Made by a program: the position numbers and the translations under genes. The notes beneath the pieces are model-generated. The model did no database searches and was not told where the DNA came from. It saw nothing but the letters and a program-made list of their open reading frames with translations. Shown here one piece after another: positions 25,272 to 33,312 of a stretch of DNA of 64,000 bases. This DNA is from Streptomyces microflavus. GTDB taxonomy: Bacteria; Actinomycetota; Actinomycetes; Streptomycetales; Streptomycetaceae. Location of the stretch: contig NZ_BMUG01000006.1 of assembly GCF_014650075.1 (NCBI RefSeq), positions 476,363 to 540,362 on the forward strand. Reading direction: 5' to 3'. Numbering within the stretch: position 1 is the stretch's first letter; the number at the start of each line of letters is the position of its first letter.

Positions 25272-26651
25272 ATGACGGTGCATCAGCATGCGGTGGAAGT
25301 AGGCACGTTCGCGCAGTACCTACGGGATCTGACAGCACGACTCGACCCCGGACAAGGGTGGTTCGGGGTCTTCACCCGGCGCGACCCGGTGGGCATGCGG
25401 TCCTGCCTCGACGGGGTGGAGATACCGCCCTGGGACGTCGTGGAGTCGCTCCTCGCCGACCTGGCCGCCCTCCACGGCGCGCACTTCGCCGCGCAGGTCT
25501 CGGTCCGGGCCGCCGCGCTGTACTCCGCCTCCGCCTCCGCCCACGACCGGCGGCCCGGCGGACGCCAGGAGCTGGTCCACCGGCTGGAGTTGATGATCCG
25601 CGAGCAGGGCCGGGCGGCGGAGCGGCTGCGCACGACCGGGGCGGCGGGCGGGGACCCGGCCGACCCGGAGGCGCTGGCCTGGGCCCACGACGACCATCAG
25701 CGCGCCTCGGCCCGGTGTACGGAGCTGCGCAAGCGGCTCGCTGCGGTGACCGTTCCGCACCCGCGCGCCGGGGCGGACCCGGAGCGTGCGCCGGAGCCCG
25801 TACCGGAGCGTGTGCCGGGGTTCGTCGCGGAGTCCGTTCCGGCTCCGGAGGCCCCCGAGCCCTTTGGGCGTTCCCGGTCCCGCAAGGCCGCTCCCGCTCC
25901 CGCCCCCGAGCCCGCGCCCCGGCGCAAGAAGCCGCGCGGTGCCCGGTTCGCCGGTCTGGAGGTGGACGACGAGGAGGAGACCGCGTACGCCCCCTCGCCC
26001 GTTCCCGCCCTGCCCGCGCCAACGTCGGAGGGCGGCTCCGCCCCGCGCGGCGCCCGCTTCGGCGGCGGGCCGGCGGAGGCGGAGGAGGAGGCCCCCGCCC
26101 CGGTCGCGCTGCCGGACCCGGGGGCGGCAGAGGCCGTGGCCGCCGCCGTCGGGCAGCTGGTCCGGCTGCGCGCGGAGGGGCGCAGCGGCGAGGCCCATGT
26201 CGTGCTCTGCGAGGTGGCGGCCTGGCCCGCGCCCCGGCTGCCGGTGCTGGCGGTCGCCCTGTACCGGGCCGGCCTGGCCGCCGACTGGACGACCCTGCTC
26301 TGGGAGGCGTCCTCGCTGCCGCCCGCCGGGTTCGCCGCGGCGGCGGGAGCGCTGGCCGCGGCGGGCCGGGACGAGGACTGCGGGCTGCTGCTCCGCCAGG
26401 GGGTGGCCAGGCCCGCCGCCGAGGTCGCCGAGGCGGTCCTCGCCCTGGACGGCGCGGGCCGCGAGGGCGAGGCGCGGGCGCTGCTCGGCGCCTTCGTCCG
26501 CGTACGTACGCCGCAGGAGGCGGCCGAACTCGCGGGCGGCGGCGGGGGCCGTGTCCTGCCGCACCTGCTGGCGGCGGCCCGCGAGGTGTCGGTGGAGCGG
26601 GAGTGGGACCTGGTCCACGCGCTGCGGGTGGCGGGGGTGCCGGGGGTCTGA
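25272..26651 (+). CDS. Hypothetical protein with a Pro/Ala/Glu-rich linker and helical repeats
   Basis: A 459-residue cytosolic protein I cannot assign. Residues 1-165 are helical, starting FAQYLRDLTARLDPGQGWFGVFTRRDP, with charged heptad-like stretches. About 165-280 is a disordered linker of Pro, Ala, Glu and Arg that contains two copies of a RGARF motif (RGARFAGLE, RGARFGGGP). About 285-459 is a series of helix pairs, each opening with small residues and Arg/Glu (VRLRAEGRSGEAHVVLCEVA and similar), reminiscent of TPR/pentatricopeptide-like solenoids seen in Streptomyces signalling proteins. No catalytic motif. GAGGG ribosome site before the ATG. Confidence 0.75.
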   Translation: MTVHQHAVEVGTFAQYLRDLTARLDPGQGWFGVFTRRDPVGMRSCLDGVEIPPWDVVESLLADLAALHGAHFAAQVSVRAAALYSASASAHDRRPGGRQELVHRLELMIREQGRAAERLRTTGAAGGDPADPEALAWAHDDHQRASARCTELRKRLAAVTVPHPRAGADPERAPEPVPERVPGFVAESVPAPEAPEPFGRSRSRKAAPAPAPEPAPRRKKPRGARFAGLEVDDEEETAYAPSPVPALPAPTSEGGSAPRGARFGGGPAEAEEEAPAPVALPDPGAAEAVAAAVGQLVRLRAEGRSGEAHVVLCEVAAWPAPRLPVLAVALYRAGLAADWTTLLWEASSLPPAGFAAAAGALAAAGRDEDCGLLLRQGVARPAAEVAEAVLALDGAGREGEARALLGAFVRVRTPQEAAELAGGGGGRVLPHLLAAAREVSVEREWDLVHALRVAGVPGV

Positions 26652-26679
26652 GGGCGGCCGGGCGTCCGTCGGCGAGGGC

Positions 26680-27723
26680 TCAGAGCACCTCGGAGGTCGT
26701 ACGCCGATAGGTCGAGCGCCGGTCCTGGATGGCCGCCCAGCGGTCCCCGTACACCGTCTCGCGCACCGCCTCATCCCGCAGGAAGTCGTGCGGGAAGCCC
26801 AGCGGCACCCTGCTCACCGTGTCCAGCCGGTCCACGGCGTCCACGTCCAGCTCCACGTCCAGGCAGCCGAGGGCGTCGGTGAGCTGGTCCGGGGTGGACG
26901 GGCCCAGGATCGGGACGATGTTGCCCGGGCGGCCGCGCAGCCAGGCGAGCGCCACCGCGGCCGGGCTCCAGCCGCCCTCCCGGGCGATCTCGACGACGGC
27001 CCGCACGGTCTCCCGCGCGCGCAGCTCCGCCTCGTCGGCCCCACCCACCGCCGCTTCCTCCTGGCGACCGGTCAGGCGGCCCCGGGCGAGCGGACTCCAG
27101 GCGAACACGGCCTGGTCGAACGCGCGGGCCTGCGGGAGCAGTTCACGCTCCGGGGTGCGCTCCAGCAGGCTGTAGCGCAGCTGCGAACCGGTGAACGGCG
27201 TCCAGCCGCGGAGCTCGGCGACCGTACTGGCCTGGGCGATCTCCCAGGCGGGCCAGTCGGACACGCCCACGTACAGCACCTTGCCCGTCCGGACGAGGTC
27301 GTCGAGGGCGCGCATGACCTCCTCGACCGGGGTGAAGTTGTCCCGGGCGTGCACCCAGAGGACGTCCAGCCGGTCGGTGCGCAGCCGCCCCAGGCTCGCC
27401 TCCACGGACTGCACCAGGTTCTTGCGGTGGTTGCCGCCGGAGTTGACGTCGCCCGGCCGGGTCGCACAGGTGTACTTGCTGGCGAGGACGAGCGCGTCAC
27501 GGCGGTCGCCCAGCAGCTCGCCCAGGACCGTCTCGGAGGTGCCGCCCGCGTAGATGTCGGCCGTGTCCAGGAAATTGCCGCCCGCCTCCAGGTAGGCGTC
27601 GAGGATCCGTCCGGAGGTCTCGCGTACGGCCGCGTGGCCGGATTCGTGGCGGCCCAGGGTCATGGCGCCCAGCGCGAGCTCGCTGACGCGCAGCCCGGTC
27701 CTGCCGAAGAGTGTGCAGCGCAT
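26680..27723 (-). CDS. Aldo/keto reductase
   Basis: NADPH-dependent oxidoreductase with a TIM-barrel, 347 residues. The catalytic tetrad is visible: Asp and Tyr in NFLDTADIYAGG, Lys in VLASKYT, His in VLWVHARD. The C-terminal ILGPSTPDQL segment is the cofactor phosphate loop of the YghZ/Tas-like branch. The physiological carbonyl substrate is unknown. It diverges from the pyrimidine catabolic operon over a 318-bp region and converges on the hypothetical gene upstream; no functional link to either is evident. Confidence 0.9.
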   Translation of the reverse strand: MRCTLFGRTGLRVSELALGAMTLGRHESGHAAVRETSGRILDAYLEAGGNFLDTADIYAGGTSETVLGELLGDRRDALVLASKYTCATRPGDVNSGGNHRKNLVQSVEASLGRLRTDRLDVLWVHARDNFTPVEEVMRALDDLVRTGKVLYVGVSDWPAWEIAQASTVAELRGWTPFTGSQLRYSLLERTPERELLPQARAFDQAVFAWSPLARGRLTGRQEEAAVGGADEAELRARETVRAVVEIAREGGWSPAAVALAWLRGRPGNIVPILGPSTPDQLTDALGCLDVELDVDAVDRLDTVSRVPLGFPHDFLRDEAVRETVYGDRWAAIQDRRSTYRRTTSEVL

Positions 27724-27938
27724 GAAGGATCCTTTTCGCTCGACCGATGCCGGGTGACACCCGGAGCGCCGGGTGACGCCCGGAGACGCGAGCAGGCTAC
27801 GAGCTGGAGCGCACTTCAGGGCAACTCCCTCAGGTGCCGCGTGACGCGCCGCGTATGCGCGGAATAATGCGTACCGTGACTGTTGTGGACCGCTCGGGTG
27901 CGAAACATGATCGACTCCGCCGGTTCACGGCGATGGTC

Positions 27939-27967
27939 TTGCCCCGCCGGACGGAGGGGCTTACGTT
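27939..27967 (+). promoter_or_regulatory. Predicted promoter of the pyrimidine/hydantoin operon
   Basis: TTGCCC (27939-27944), 17-bp spacer, TACGTT (27962-27967): a reasonable -35/-10 pair in the 318-bp gene-free region (27724-28041) between the aldo/keto reductase and the operon. An inverted repeat follows immediately downstream, as expected for a repressor-controlled promoter. Nothing else is evident in the region. Confidence 0.4.
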
Positions 27968-27984
27968 CTCCATCCATGCACCGA

Positions 27985-28009
27985 TCTACGTGCGTAGAAA
28001 ACACGTAGA
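27985..28009. promoter_or_regulatory. Inverted repeat operator before the pyrimidine operon
   Basis: TCTACGTG (27985-27992), 9-bp spacer, CACGTAGA (28002-28009): perfect 8-bp arms, 33 bp before the first start codon and just downstream of the predicted -10. Probably a repressor site; no regulator gene is adjacent, so the protein is unknown. Confidence 0.6.
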
Positions 28010-28041
28010 GGCTCTCTGACGCCGCGTCGAAGGAGCAGCTC

Positions 28042-28884
28042 ATGTCCCACGTCGTACGCGCCGCACTCGTCCAGGCGACCTGGACCGGCGACACCGAATC
28101 CATGATCGCCAAGCATGAGGCCCATGCCCGCGAGGCCGCCCGGCAGGGCGCGAAGATCATCGGGTTCCAGGAGGTGTTCAACGCCCCCTACTTCTGCCAG
28201 GTCCAGGAGCCCGAGCACTACCGCTGGGCCGAACCCGTCCCGGACGGGCCGACCGTCCGCCGGATGCAGGACCTCGCCCGCGAGACCGGCATGGTGATCG
28301 TCGTCCCGGTCTTCGAGATCGAGCAGTCCGGCTTCTACTACAACAGCGCCGCCGTGATCGACGCCGACGGCTCGTACCTCGGCAAGTACCGCAAGCACCA
28401 CATCCCCCAGGTCAAGGGGTTCTGGGAGAAGTACTACTTCAAGCCCGGGAACGCCGGCTGGCCGGTCTTCGACACCGCCGTCGGCAAGGTCGGCGTCTAC
28501 ATCTGCTACGACCGGCACTTCCCCGAGGGGTGGCGACAACTCGGACTCAACGGAGCCCAGTTGGTCTACAACCCGTCCGCCACCTCCCGTGGCCTCTCGG
28601 GCCACCTCTGGCAGCTGGAACAGCCCGCGTCCGCCGTCGCCAACGAGTACTTCGTGGCCGCGATCAACCGGGTCGGCCAGGAGGAGTACGGCGACAACGA
28701 CTTCTACGGCACCAGCTACTTCGTCGACCCGCGAGGCCAGTTCGTCGGGGAGGTCGCCGGCGACAAGGAGGAGGAACTCCTCGTCCGCGACCTGGACTTC
28801 GGCCTGATCGAGGAGGTCCGCCAGCAGTGGGCCTTCTACCGGGACCGCAGGCCCGACGCCTACGACGGGCTGGTGGAGCCGTGA
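28042..28884 (+). CDS. Nitrilase-superfamily N-carbamoyl amidohydrolase (beta-ureidopropionase-like)
   Basis: Carbon-nitrogen hydrolase of 280 residues. The catalytic triad is Glu44 (GFQEVFNAPYF), Lys118 (YRKHHIP) and Cys155 (VYICYDRHFPE). The FQEVFNAPYFC and GFWEKYYF segments match beta-ureidopropionase/N-carbamoylputrescine amidase relatives. In this operon it would take N-carbamoyl-beta-alanine from dihydropyrimidinase and release beta-alanine, CO2 and ammonia, or act on N-carbamoyl amino acids from hydantoins. AGGAGC ribosome site. Its stop overlaps the aminotransferase start by four bases (GTGA). Confidence 0.9.
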   Translation: MSHVVRAALVQATWTGDTESMIAKHEAHAREAARQGAKIIGFQEVFNAPYFCQVQEPEHYRWAEPVPDGPTVRRMQDLARETGMVIVVPVFEIEQSGFYYNSAAVIDADGSYLGKYRKHHIPQVKGFWEKYYFKPGNAGWPVFDTAVGKVGVYICYDRHFPEGWRQLGLNGAQLVYNPSATSRGLSGHLWQLEQPASAVANEYFVAAINRVGQEEYGDNDFYGTSYFVDPRGQFVGEVAGDKEEELLVRDLDFGLIEEVRQQWAFYRDRRPDAYDGLVEP

Positions 28885-30164
28885 GCGGGCTGTACGAGCG
28901 CCACCTCGCCGTCAGCCCCGAGTGGCTGGCGCTCTACTACCGCCACCCCATCGAACTCACCCATGGCGAGGGCCGGTACGTCTGGGACGCGGACGGCAAC
29001 CGCTACCTCGACTTCTTCGGCGGCATCCTCACCACGATGACCGCCCACGCCCTGCCCGAGGTCACCAAGGCGATCGCCGAGCAGGCCGGCCGGATCATCC
29101 ACTCCTCCACGCTCTACCTCAACCGCCCCATGGTGGAGCTGGCCGAGCGGATCGCCACCCTCTCCGGCATCCCCGACGCCCGGGTCTTCTTCACCACGTC
29201 GGGCACCGAGGCCAACGACACCGCGCTGCTGCTCGCCACCGCGTACCGCAGGTCCAACCAGATCCTCGCGATGCGCAACAGCTACCACGGCCGCTCCTTC
29301 TCGGCCGTCTCCATCACCGGCAACCACGCCTGGTCGCCCACGACCCTCTCCCCGCTGCAGACGCTGTACGTCCACGGGGGCGTCCGCACCCGGGGGCCGT
29401 ACGCGGAACTGAGCGACGCACAGTTCATCCGGGCGTGCGTCGCCGATCTGGAGGACCTCCTCGGGCACACCCGGGAGGCCGCGGCGCTCATCGCGGAACC
29501 CATCCAGGGCGTCGGCGGCTTCACCTCGCCGCCCGACGGACTGTTCGCCGCGTTCCGCGAAGTCCTGGACCGCCACGGCATCCTGTGGATCTCCGACGAG
29601 GTGCAGACCGGCTGGGGACGTACCGGCGAACACTTCTGGGGCTGGCAGGCGCACGCCGAGCACGGGCCGCCGGACATCCTCACCTTCGCCAAGGGCATCG
29701 GCAACGGCATGTCCATCGGCGGAGTCGTCGCCCGAGCGGAGGTGATGAACTGCCTGGACGCCAACTCCATCTCCACGTTCGGCGGTTCACCCGTCACCAT
29801 GGCCGCCGGCCTCGCCAACCTCTCGTACCACCTGGAGCACGACCTCCAGGGCAACGCGCGGCGCGTCGGCGGGCTCCTCATCGAACGGCTGCGGGGGATC
29901 GCCGCAGGGTCCGCCGCCGTACGCGAAGTGCGCGGCCGGGGCCTGATGATCGGCATCGAGCTGGTGAAACCCGGCACGGACGAGGCCCACCCGGAGGCGG
30001 CCGCGGCCGTCCTCGAAGCGGCACGCGCGGGCGGACTGCTCATCGGCAAGGGCGGCGGCCACAACACCAGCGTGCTGCGGATCGCCCCGCCCCTGACCCT
30101 GACCGTCGCCGAGGCCGAGGAGGGCGCGTCGGTCCTCGCCGACGCCCTGCGCGCCGCCGACTGA
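28881..30164 (+). CDS. Class III omega-aminotransferase (beta-alanine/AGXT2-like)
   Basis: PLP-dependent enzyme of 427 residues. Schiff-base lysine is Lys271 in TFAKGIGNG; the phosphate-binding TSGTEAND and the ISDEVQTGWGRTGEHFWGW segment are typical of the alanine-glyoxylate/beta-alanine group. In this operon it would transaminate beta-alanine (or 3-aminoisobutyrate) made by the preceding hydrolase to the semialdehyde. GTG 28881, overlapping the upstream stop, gives a normal N-terminus; the longer open frame overlaps the nitrilase gene. A 103-bp gap precedes dihydropyrimidinase. Confidence 0.9.
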   Translation: MSGLYERHLAVSPEWLALYYRHPIELTHGEGRYVWDADGNRYLDFFGGILTTMTAHALPEVTKAIAEQAGRIIHSSTLYLNRPMVELAERIATLSGIPDARVFFTTSGTEANDTALLLATAYRRSNQILAMRNSYHGRSFSAVSITGNHAWSPTTLSPLQTLYVHGGVRTRGPYAELSDAQFIRACVADLEDLLGHTREAAALIAEPIQGVGGFTSPPDGLFAAFREVLDRHGILWISDEVQTGWGRTGEHFWGWQAHAEHGPPDILTFAKGIGNGMSIGGVVARAEVMNCLDANSISTFGGSPVTMAAGLANLSYHLEHDLQGNARRVGGLLIERLRGIAAGSAAVREVRGRGLMIGIELVKPGTDEAHPEAAAAVLEAARAGGLLIGKGGGHNTSVLRIAPPLTLTVAEAEEGASVLADALRAAD

Positions 30165-30267
30165 CCCGGGCCCGCAGGCACCGCCCGTACGTATACAACG
30201 CCGCGCGGGGCGACCCCAGCCGTACGCCCGACGGGCCGGTGGGGCGCCCCGCAGTGAGGAGGTACCC

Positions 30268-31668
30268 ATGAGCCGCACCGTCATCCACGGTGGCCTGGTC
30301 ATCACCGCGTCCGACGAGATCCACGCCGACGTCCTCGTCGAGGGCGGGCGCATCGCCGCACTCGCCGCCCACGGCACCGATGCCGCGGAGAGCTGGAGCG
30401 CCGACCGGAGGATCGACGCCACCGGCAAGTACGTGATCCCGGGCGGCGTCGACGCGCACACCCACATGGAGATGCCGTTCGGCGGCACGTACGCCGCCGA
30501 CACCTTCGAGACCGGCACCCGGGCCGCCGCCTGGGGCGGGACCACCACCATCGTGGACTTCGCGATCCAGAGCGTGGGGAAGTCCCTGCGCGAGGGTCTC
30601 GACTCCTGGTACGCGAAGGCCGACGGCAACTGCGCCATCGACTACGCCTTCCACATGATCCTCGCGGACGTGAACCCCTCCTCACTCAAGGAGATGGACC
30701 GCCTCGTCGCCGAAGGCGTCACCTCCTTCAAGCTGTTCATGGCCTACCCGGGCGTCTTCTACTCCGACGACGGCCAGATCCTGCGGGCCATGCAGCAGGC
30801 CTCCGGCAACGGCGGCCTGATCATGATGCACGCGGAGAACGGCATCGCCATCGACGTCCTGGTCGAACAGGCGCTCGCCGAGGGGCGCACCGACCCCCGC
30901 TACCACGGAGACGTCCGCAAGGTCGCCCTGGAGGCCGAGGCCACCCACCGCGCGATCCAGCTCGCCCGGGTCGCGGGATCGCCCCTCTACGTCGTCCACG
31001 TCTCCGCCGACGAGGCCGTCGCCGAGATCGCCGCCGCCCGCCACAAGGGCCTCCCGGTCTTCGGCGAGACCTGTCCGCAGTACCTGTTCCTCTCCACCGA
31101 CAACCTCGCCGAGCCGGACTTCGAGGGCGCCAAGTACGTCTGCTCCACCCCGCTGCGCCCCAAGGAGCACCAGGAGTCCCTGTGGCGGGGCCTGCGGAAC
31201 AACGAGCTCCAGGTCGTCTCCACCGACCACTGCCCCTTCTGCTTCTCCGGCCAGAAGGAGATGGGCCGCGGCGACTTCTCCAAGATCCCCAACGGCATGC
31301 CGGGCGTCGAGCACCGCATGGACCTGCTGCACCAGGCCGTCGTGGACGGGCACATCACCCGCCGCCGCTGGATCGAGATCGCCTGCGCCTCCCCGGCCCG
31401 GATGTTCGGCCTCTACCCGAAGAAGGGCACCATCGCCCCGGGCGCCGACGCCGACCTCGTCGTCTACGACCCGCACGCCGAGCAGATCCTCTCCGCCGAG
31501 ACCCACCACATGAACGTCGACTACTCGGCGTACGAGGGCAAGCGGATCACCGGCCAGGTCGAGACCGTCCTCTCCCGCGGTGAACCCGTCATCGAAGGGC
31601 GGAAGTTCACCGGCCGCGCCGGACACGGCATGTACACCCCCCGCGCCACCTGTCAGTACCTGGGCTAG
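30268..31668 (+). CDS. hydA: Dihydropyrimidinase (D-hydantoinase)
   Basis: Amidohydrolase-fold metalloenzyme, 466 residues, that opens the ring of dihydrouracil/dihydrothymine or 5-substituted hydantoins. Metal ligands: His64 and His66 in DAHTHMEMPFGG, the carboxylated lysine (about Lys155) in SFKLFMAYPGVF, later His in MMHAENG and VVHVSADEAV, and Asp in VSTDHCPFCF. GAGGAGG ribosome site. With the flanking hydrolase, aminotransferase and NCS1 transporter it defines a reductive pyrimidine or hydantoin degradation pathway. Dihydropyrimidine dehydrogenase is not in the window. Confidence 0.93.
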   Translation: MSRTVIHGGLVITASDEIHADVLVEGGRIAALAAHGTDAAESWSADRRIDATGKYVIPGGVDAHTHMEMPFGGTYAADTFETGTRAAAWGGTTTIVDFAIQSVGKSLREGLDSWYAKADGNCAIDYAFHMILADVNPSSLKEMDRLVAEGVTSFKLFMAYPGVFYSDDGQILRAMQQASGNGGLIMMHAENGIAIDVLVEQALAEGRTDPRYHGDVRKVALEAEATHRAIQLARVAGSPLYVVHVSADEAVAEIAAARHKGLPVFGETCPQYLFLSTDNLAEPDFEGAKYVCSTPLRPKEHQESLWRGLRNNELQVVSTDHCPFCFSGQKEMGRGDFSKIPNGMPGVEHRMDLLHQAVVDGHITRRRWIEIACASPARMFGLYPKKGTIAPGADADLVVYDPHAEQILSAETHHMNVDYSAYEGKRITGQVETVLSRGEPVIEGRKFTGRAGHGMYTPRATCQYLG

Positions 31669-31679
31669 GAGATCCCGCC

Positions 31680-32693
31680 ATGGACTTCGGACTCGTCCTC
31701 CAGACCGACCCGCCCGCCTCCGCCGTCGTCGGCCTGATGCGCCGCGCCGAGCGCAACGGCTTCCGCTACGGCTGGACCTTCGACTCGGCGGTGCTCTGGC
31801 AGGAACCGTTCGTCATCTACAGCCGCATCCTGGAGCACACGGAGAAGCTGACCGTGGGCCCGATGGTCACCAACCCCGGCACCCGCACCTGGGAGGTGAC
31901 CGCCTCCACCTTCGCCACCCTCAACGATATGTACGGCAACCGCACGGTGTGCGGGATCGGGCGCGGCGACTCCGCGATGCGGGTCGCGGGCCGCCGGCCC
32001 AACACGCTGGCCCGGCTGGGGGAGGCCATCGACGTCATCCGGGACCTCGCCGAGGGCCGGGAGGCGACCGTCGACGGCAACCCGATCCGCATCCCGTGGG
32101 TGAAGGACGGCAGGCTTCCCGTATGGATGGCGGCGTACGGACCGAAGGCGCTCGCTCTGGCCGGGCAGAAGGCCGACGGCTTCATCCTCCAACTCGCCGA
32201 CCCCTTCCTCACGGAGTGGATGGTCAAGGCGGTCCGGCAGGCCGCCACGGACGCCGGCCGGGACCCCGACGCGCTCACGATCTGCGTCGCCGCCCCCGCG
32301 TACGTCACCGCCGACGACTCACCCGAGGCCCTCGCGCACGCCCGGGACCAGTGCCGCTGGTTCGGCGGCATGGTCGGCAACCACGTTGCCGACCTGGTCG
32401 CCAAGTACGGGGAACACTCGTCGATGGTCCCCGAGGAGCTGACCGCGTACATCAAGAACCGGCAGGGCTACGACTACTCCCACCACGGCCGTACCGGCAA
32501 CCCGGACACCGCCTTCGTCCCCGACGAGATCGTCGACCGCTTCTGTCTGCTGGGCCCGCCGGAGGCACACGTCGAGAAGCTCCGCCACCTGAAGGACCTC
32601 GGTGTCGACCAGTTCGCCGTCTACAACATGCACGACGCCCGGGAGGCCACCATCGACGCCTACGGCTCGGATATCATCCCGATGCTCCGCTGA
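31680..32693 (+). CDS. Luciferase-like (LLM) flavin/F420 oxidoreductase, TIGR03842-like
   Basis: A 337-residue TIM-barrel oxidoreductase: an N-terminal MDFGLVLQTDPPASAVVG strand, the GPMVTNPGTRTWEVTAS segment for cofactor binding, GIGRGDSAMRVAGRRP, and VWMAAYGPKALALAGQKADG. The pattern is that of F420-dependent methylene-H4MPT reductase-like enzymes, specifically a subgroup recurrent next to hydantoinases (I believe TIGR03842). It starts 11 bp after hydA with a GGAG site, so it is co-translated. It could supply the ring-reduction step that is otherwise missing, but FMN versus F420 use cannot be told from sequence. Confidence 0.85.
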   Translation: MDFGLVLQTDPPASAVVGLMRRAERNGFRYGWTFDSAVLWQEPFVIYSRILEHTEKLTVGPMVTNPGTRTWEVTASTFATLNDMYGNRTVCGIGRGDSAMRVAGRRPNTLARLGEAIDVIRDLAEGREATVDGNPIRIPWVKDGRLPVWMAAYGPKALALAGQKADGFILQLADPFLTEWMVKAVRQAATDAGRDPDALTICVAAPAYVTADDSPEALAHARDQCRWFGGMVGNHVADLVAKYGEHSSMVPEELTAYIKNRQGYDYSHHGRTGNPDTAFVPDEIVDRFCLLGPPEAHVEKLRHLKDLGVDQFAVYNMHDAREATIDAYGSDIIPMLR

Positions 32694-32759
32694 GCCTCGC
32701 CGGAGCTGAGCGTGTGTCCGTGCCGGGGTGGCCTTCAGATACAAATGGGGTAATGGGCG

Positions 32760-33191
32760 ATGAAGTTCCGGCGGAAAAAGCCGCAGACCTCCGACTGGGT
32801 CATCAGGCACGTGGAATCCGGGGAGAGCATTCCCGGAATGGTCTTCACGATCTACGTTGCCGAGAGTGACGCGAGCGAAGACGTCCGATATTTCGACCTG
32901 CAGTGCGCACTGGGTGAACCGACCGCGCAGGACGTCGATCTGGAACTGGACAGTTACTGCATCGTGAACGATGCGGGAGGGGTTCAGTTCGGAGGTCTCG
33001 ACGAGGTCACCATGGGTCCTGACGGATTGGTTCTGAGTTTTCAGGACGATGCTGCGGAGGAGCTGGAACTCTCCTCCCGTGTGGTCACCCTGGGAATCGA
33101 CTCGGCCATAGATGTCGATGAAGTACGGGCAGGGCTGAGGAAAGTCCTCTCGTACGGGAATCCTCGTAAAGTGCCACAGCTGAACCTGTAG
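32760..33191 (+). CDS. Small Imm10-like protein, lower GC than its neighbours
   Basis: A 143-residue acidic cytosolic protein. Codon usage is clearly less GC-biased than its neighbours (many A/T third positions), suggesting acquisition. The YFDLQCALGEPTAQDVDLE, SYCIVNDAGG and FGGLDEVTM segments resemble the Imm10 family of immunity proteins to polymorphic toxins; I am only moderately sure. No toxin gene is next to it: it sits between the LLM oxidoreductase and NCS1 transporter genes, in an operon of otherwise coherent function. Start ATG 32760 is preceded by the weak GGGGTAATGGG. Confidence 0.6.
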   Translation: MKFRRKKPQTSDWVIRHVESGESIPGMVFTIYVAESDASEDVRYFDLQCALGEPTAQDVDLELDSYCIVNDAGGVQFGGLDEVTMGPDGLVLSFQDDAAEELELSSRVVTLGIDSAIDVDEVRAGLRKVLSYGNPRKVPQLNL

Positions 33192-33312
33192 GAAGCCGCC
33201 ACCGGCCGATCGGCGCCCCGCCCCCTCACGAATCCAACCCGCCCCGCCACCCGCCCTGTTCCGCCCGCACCGCCCCGCACGGCACCGCTCCCGAGCGAAG
33301 GGCTCAGCCGCC

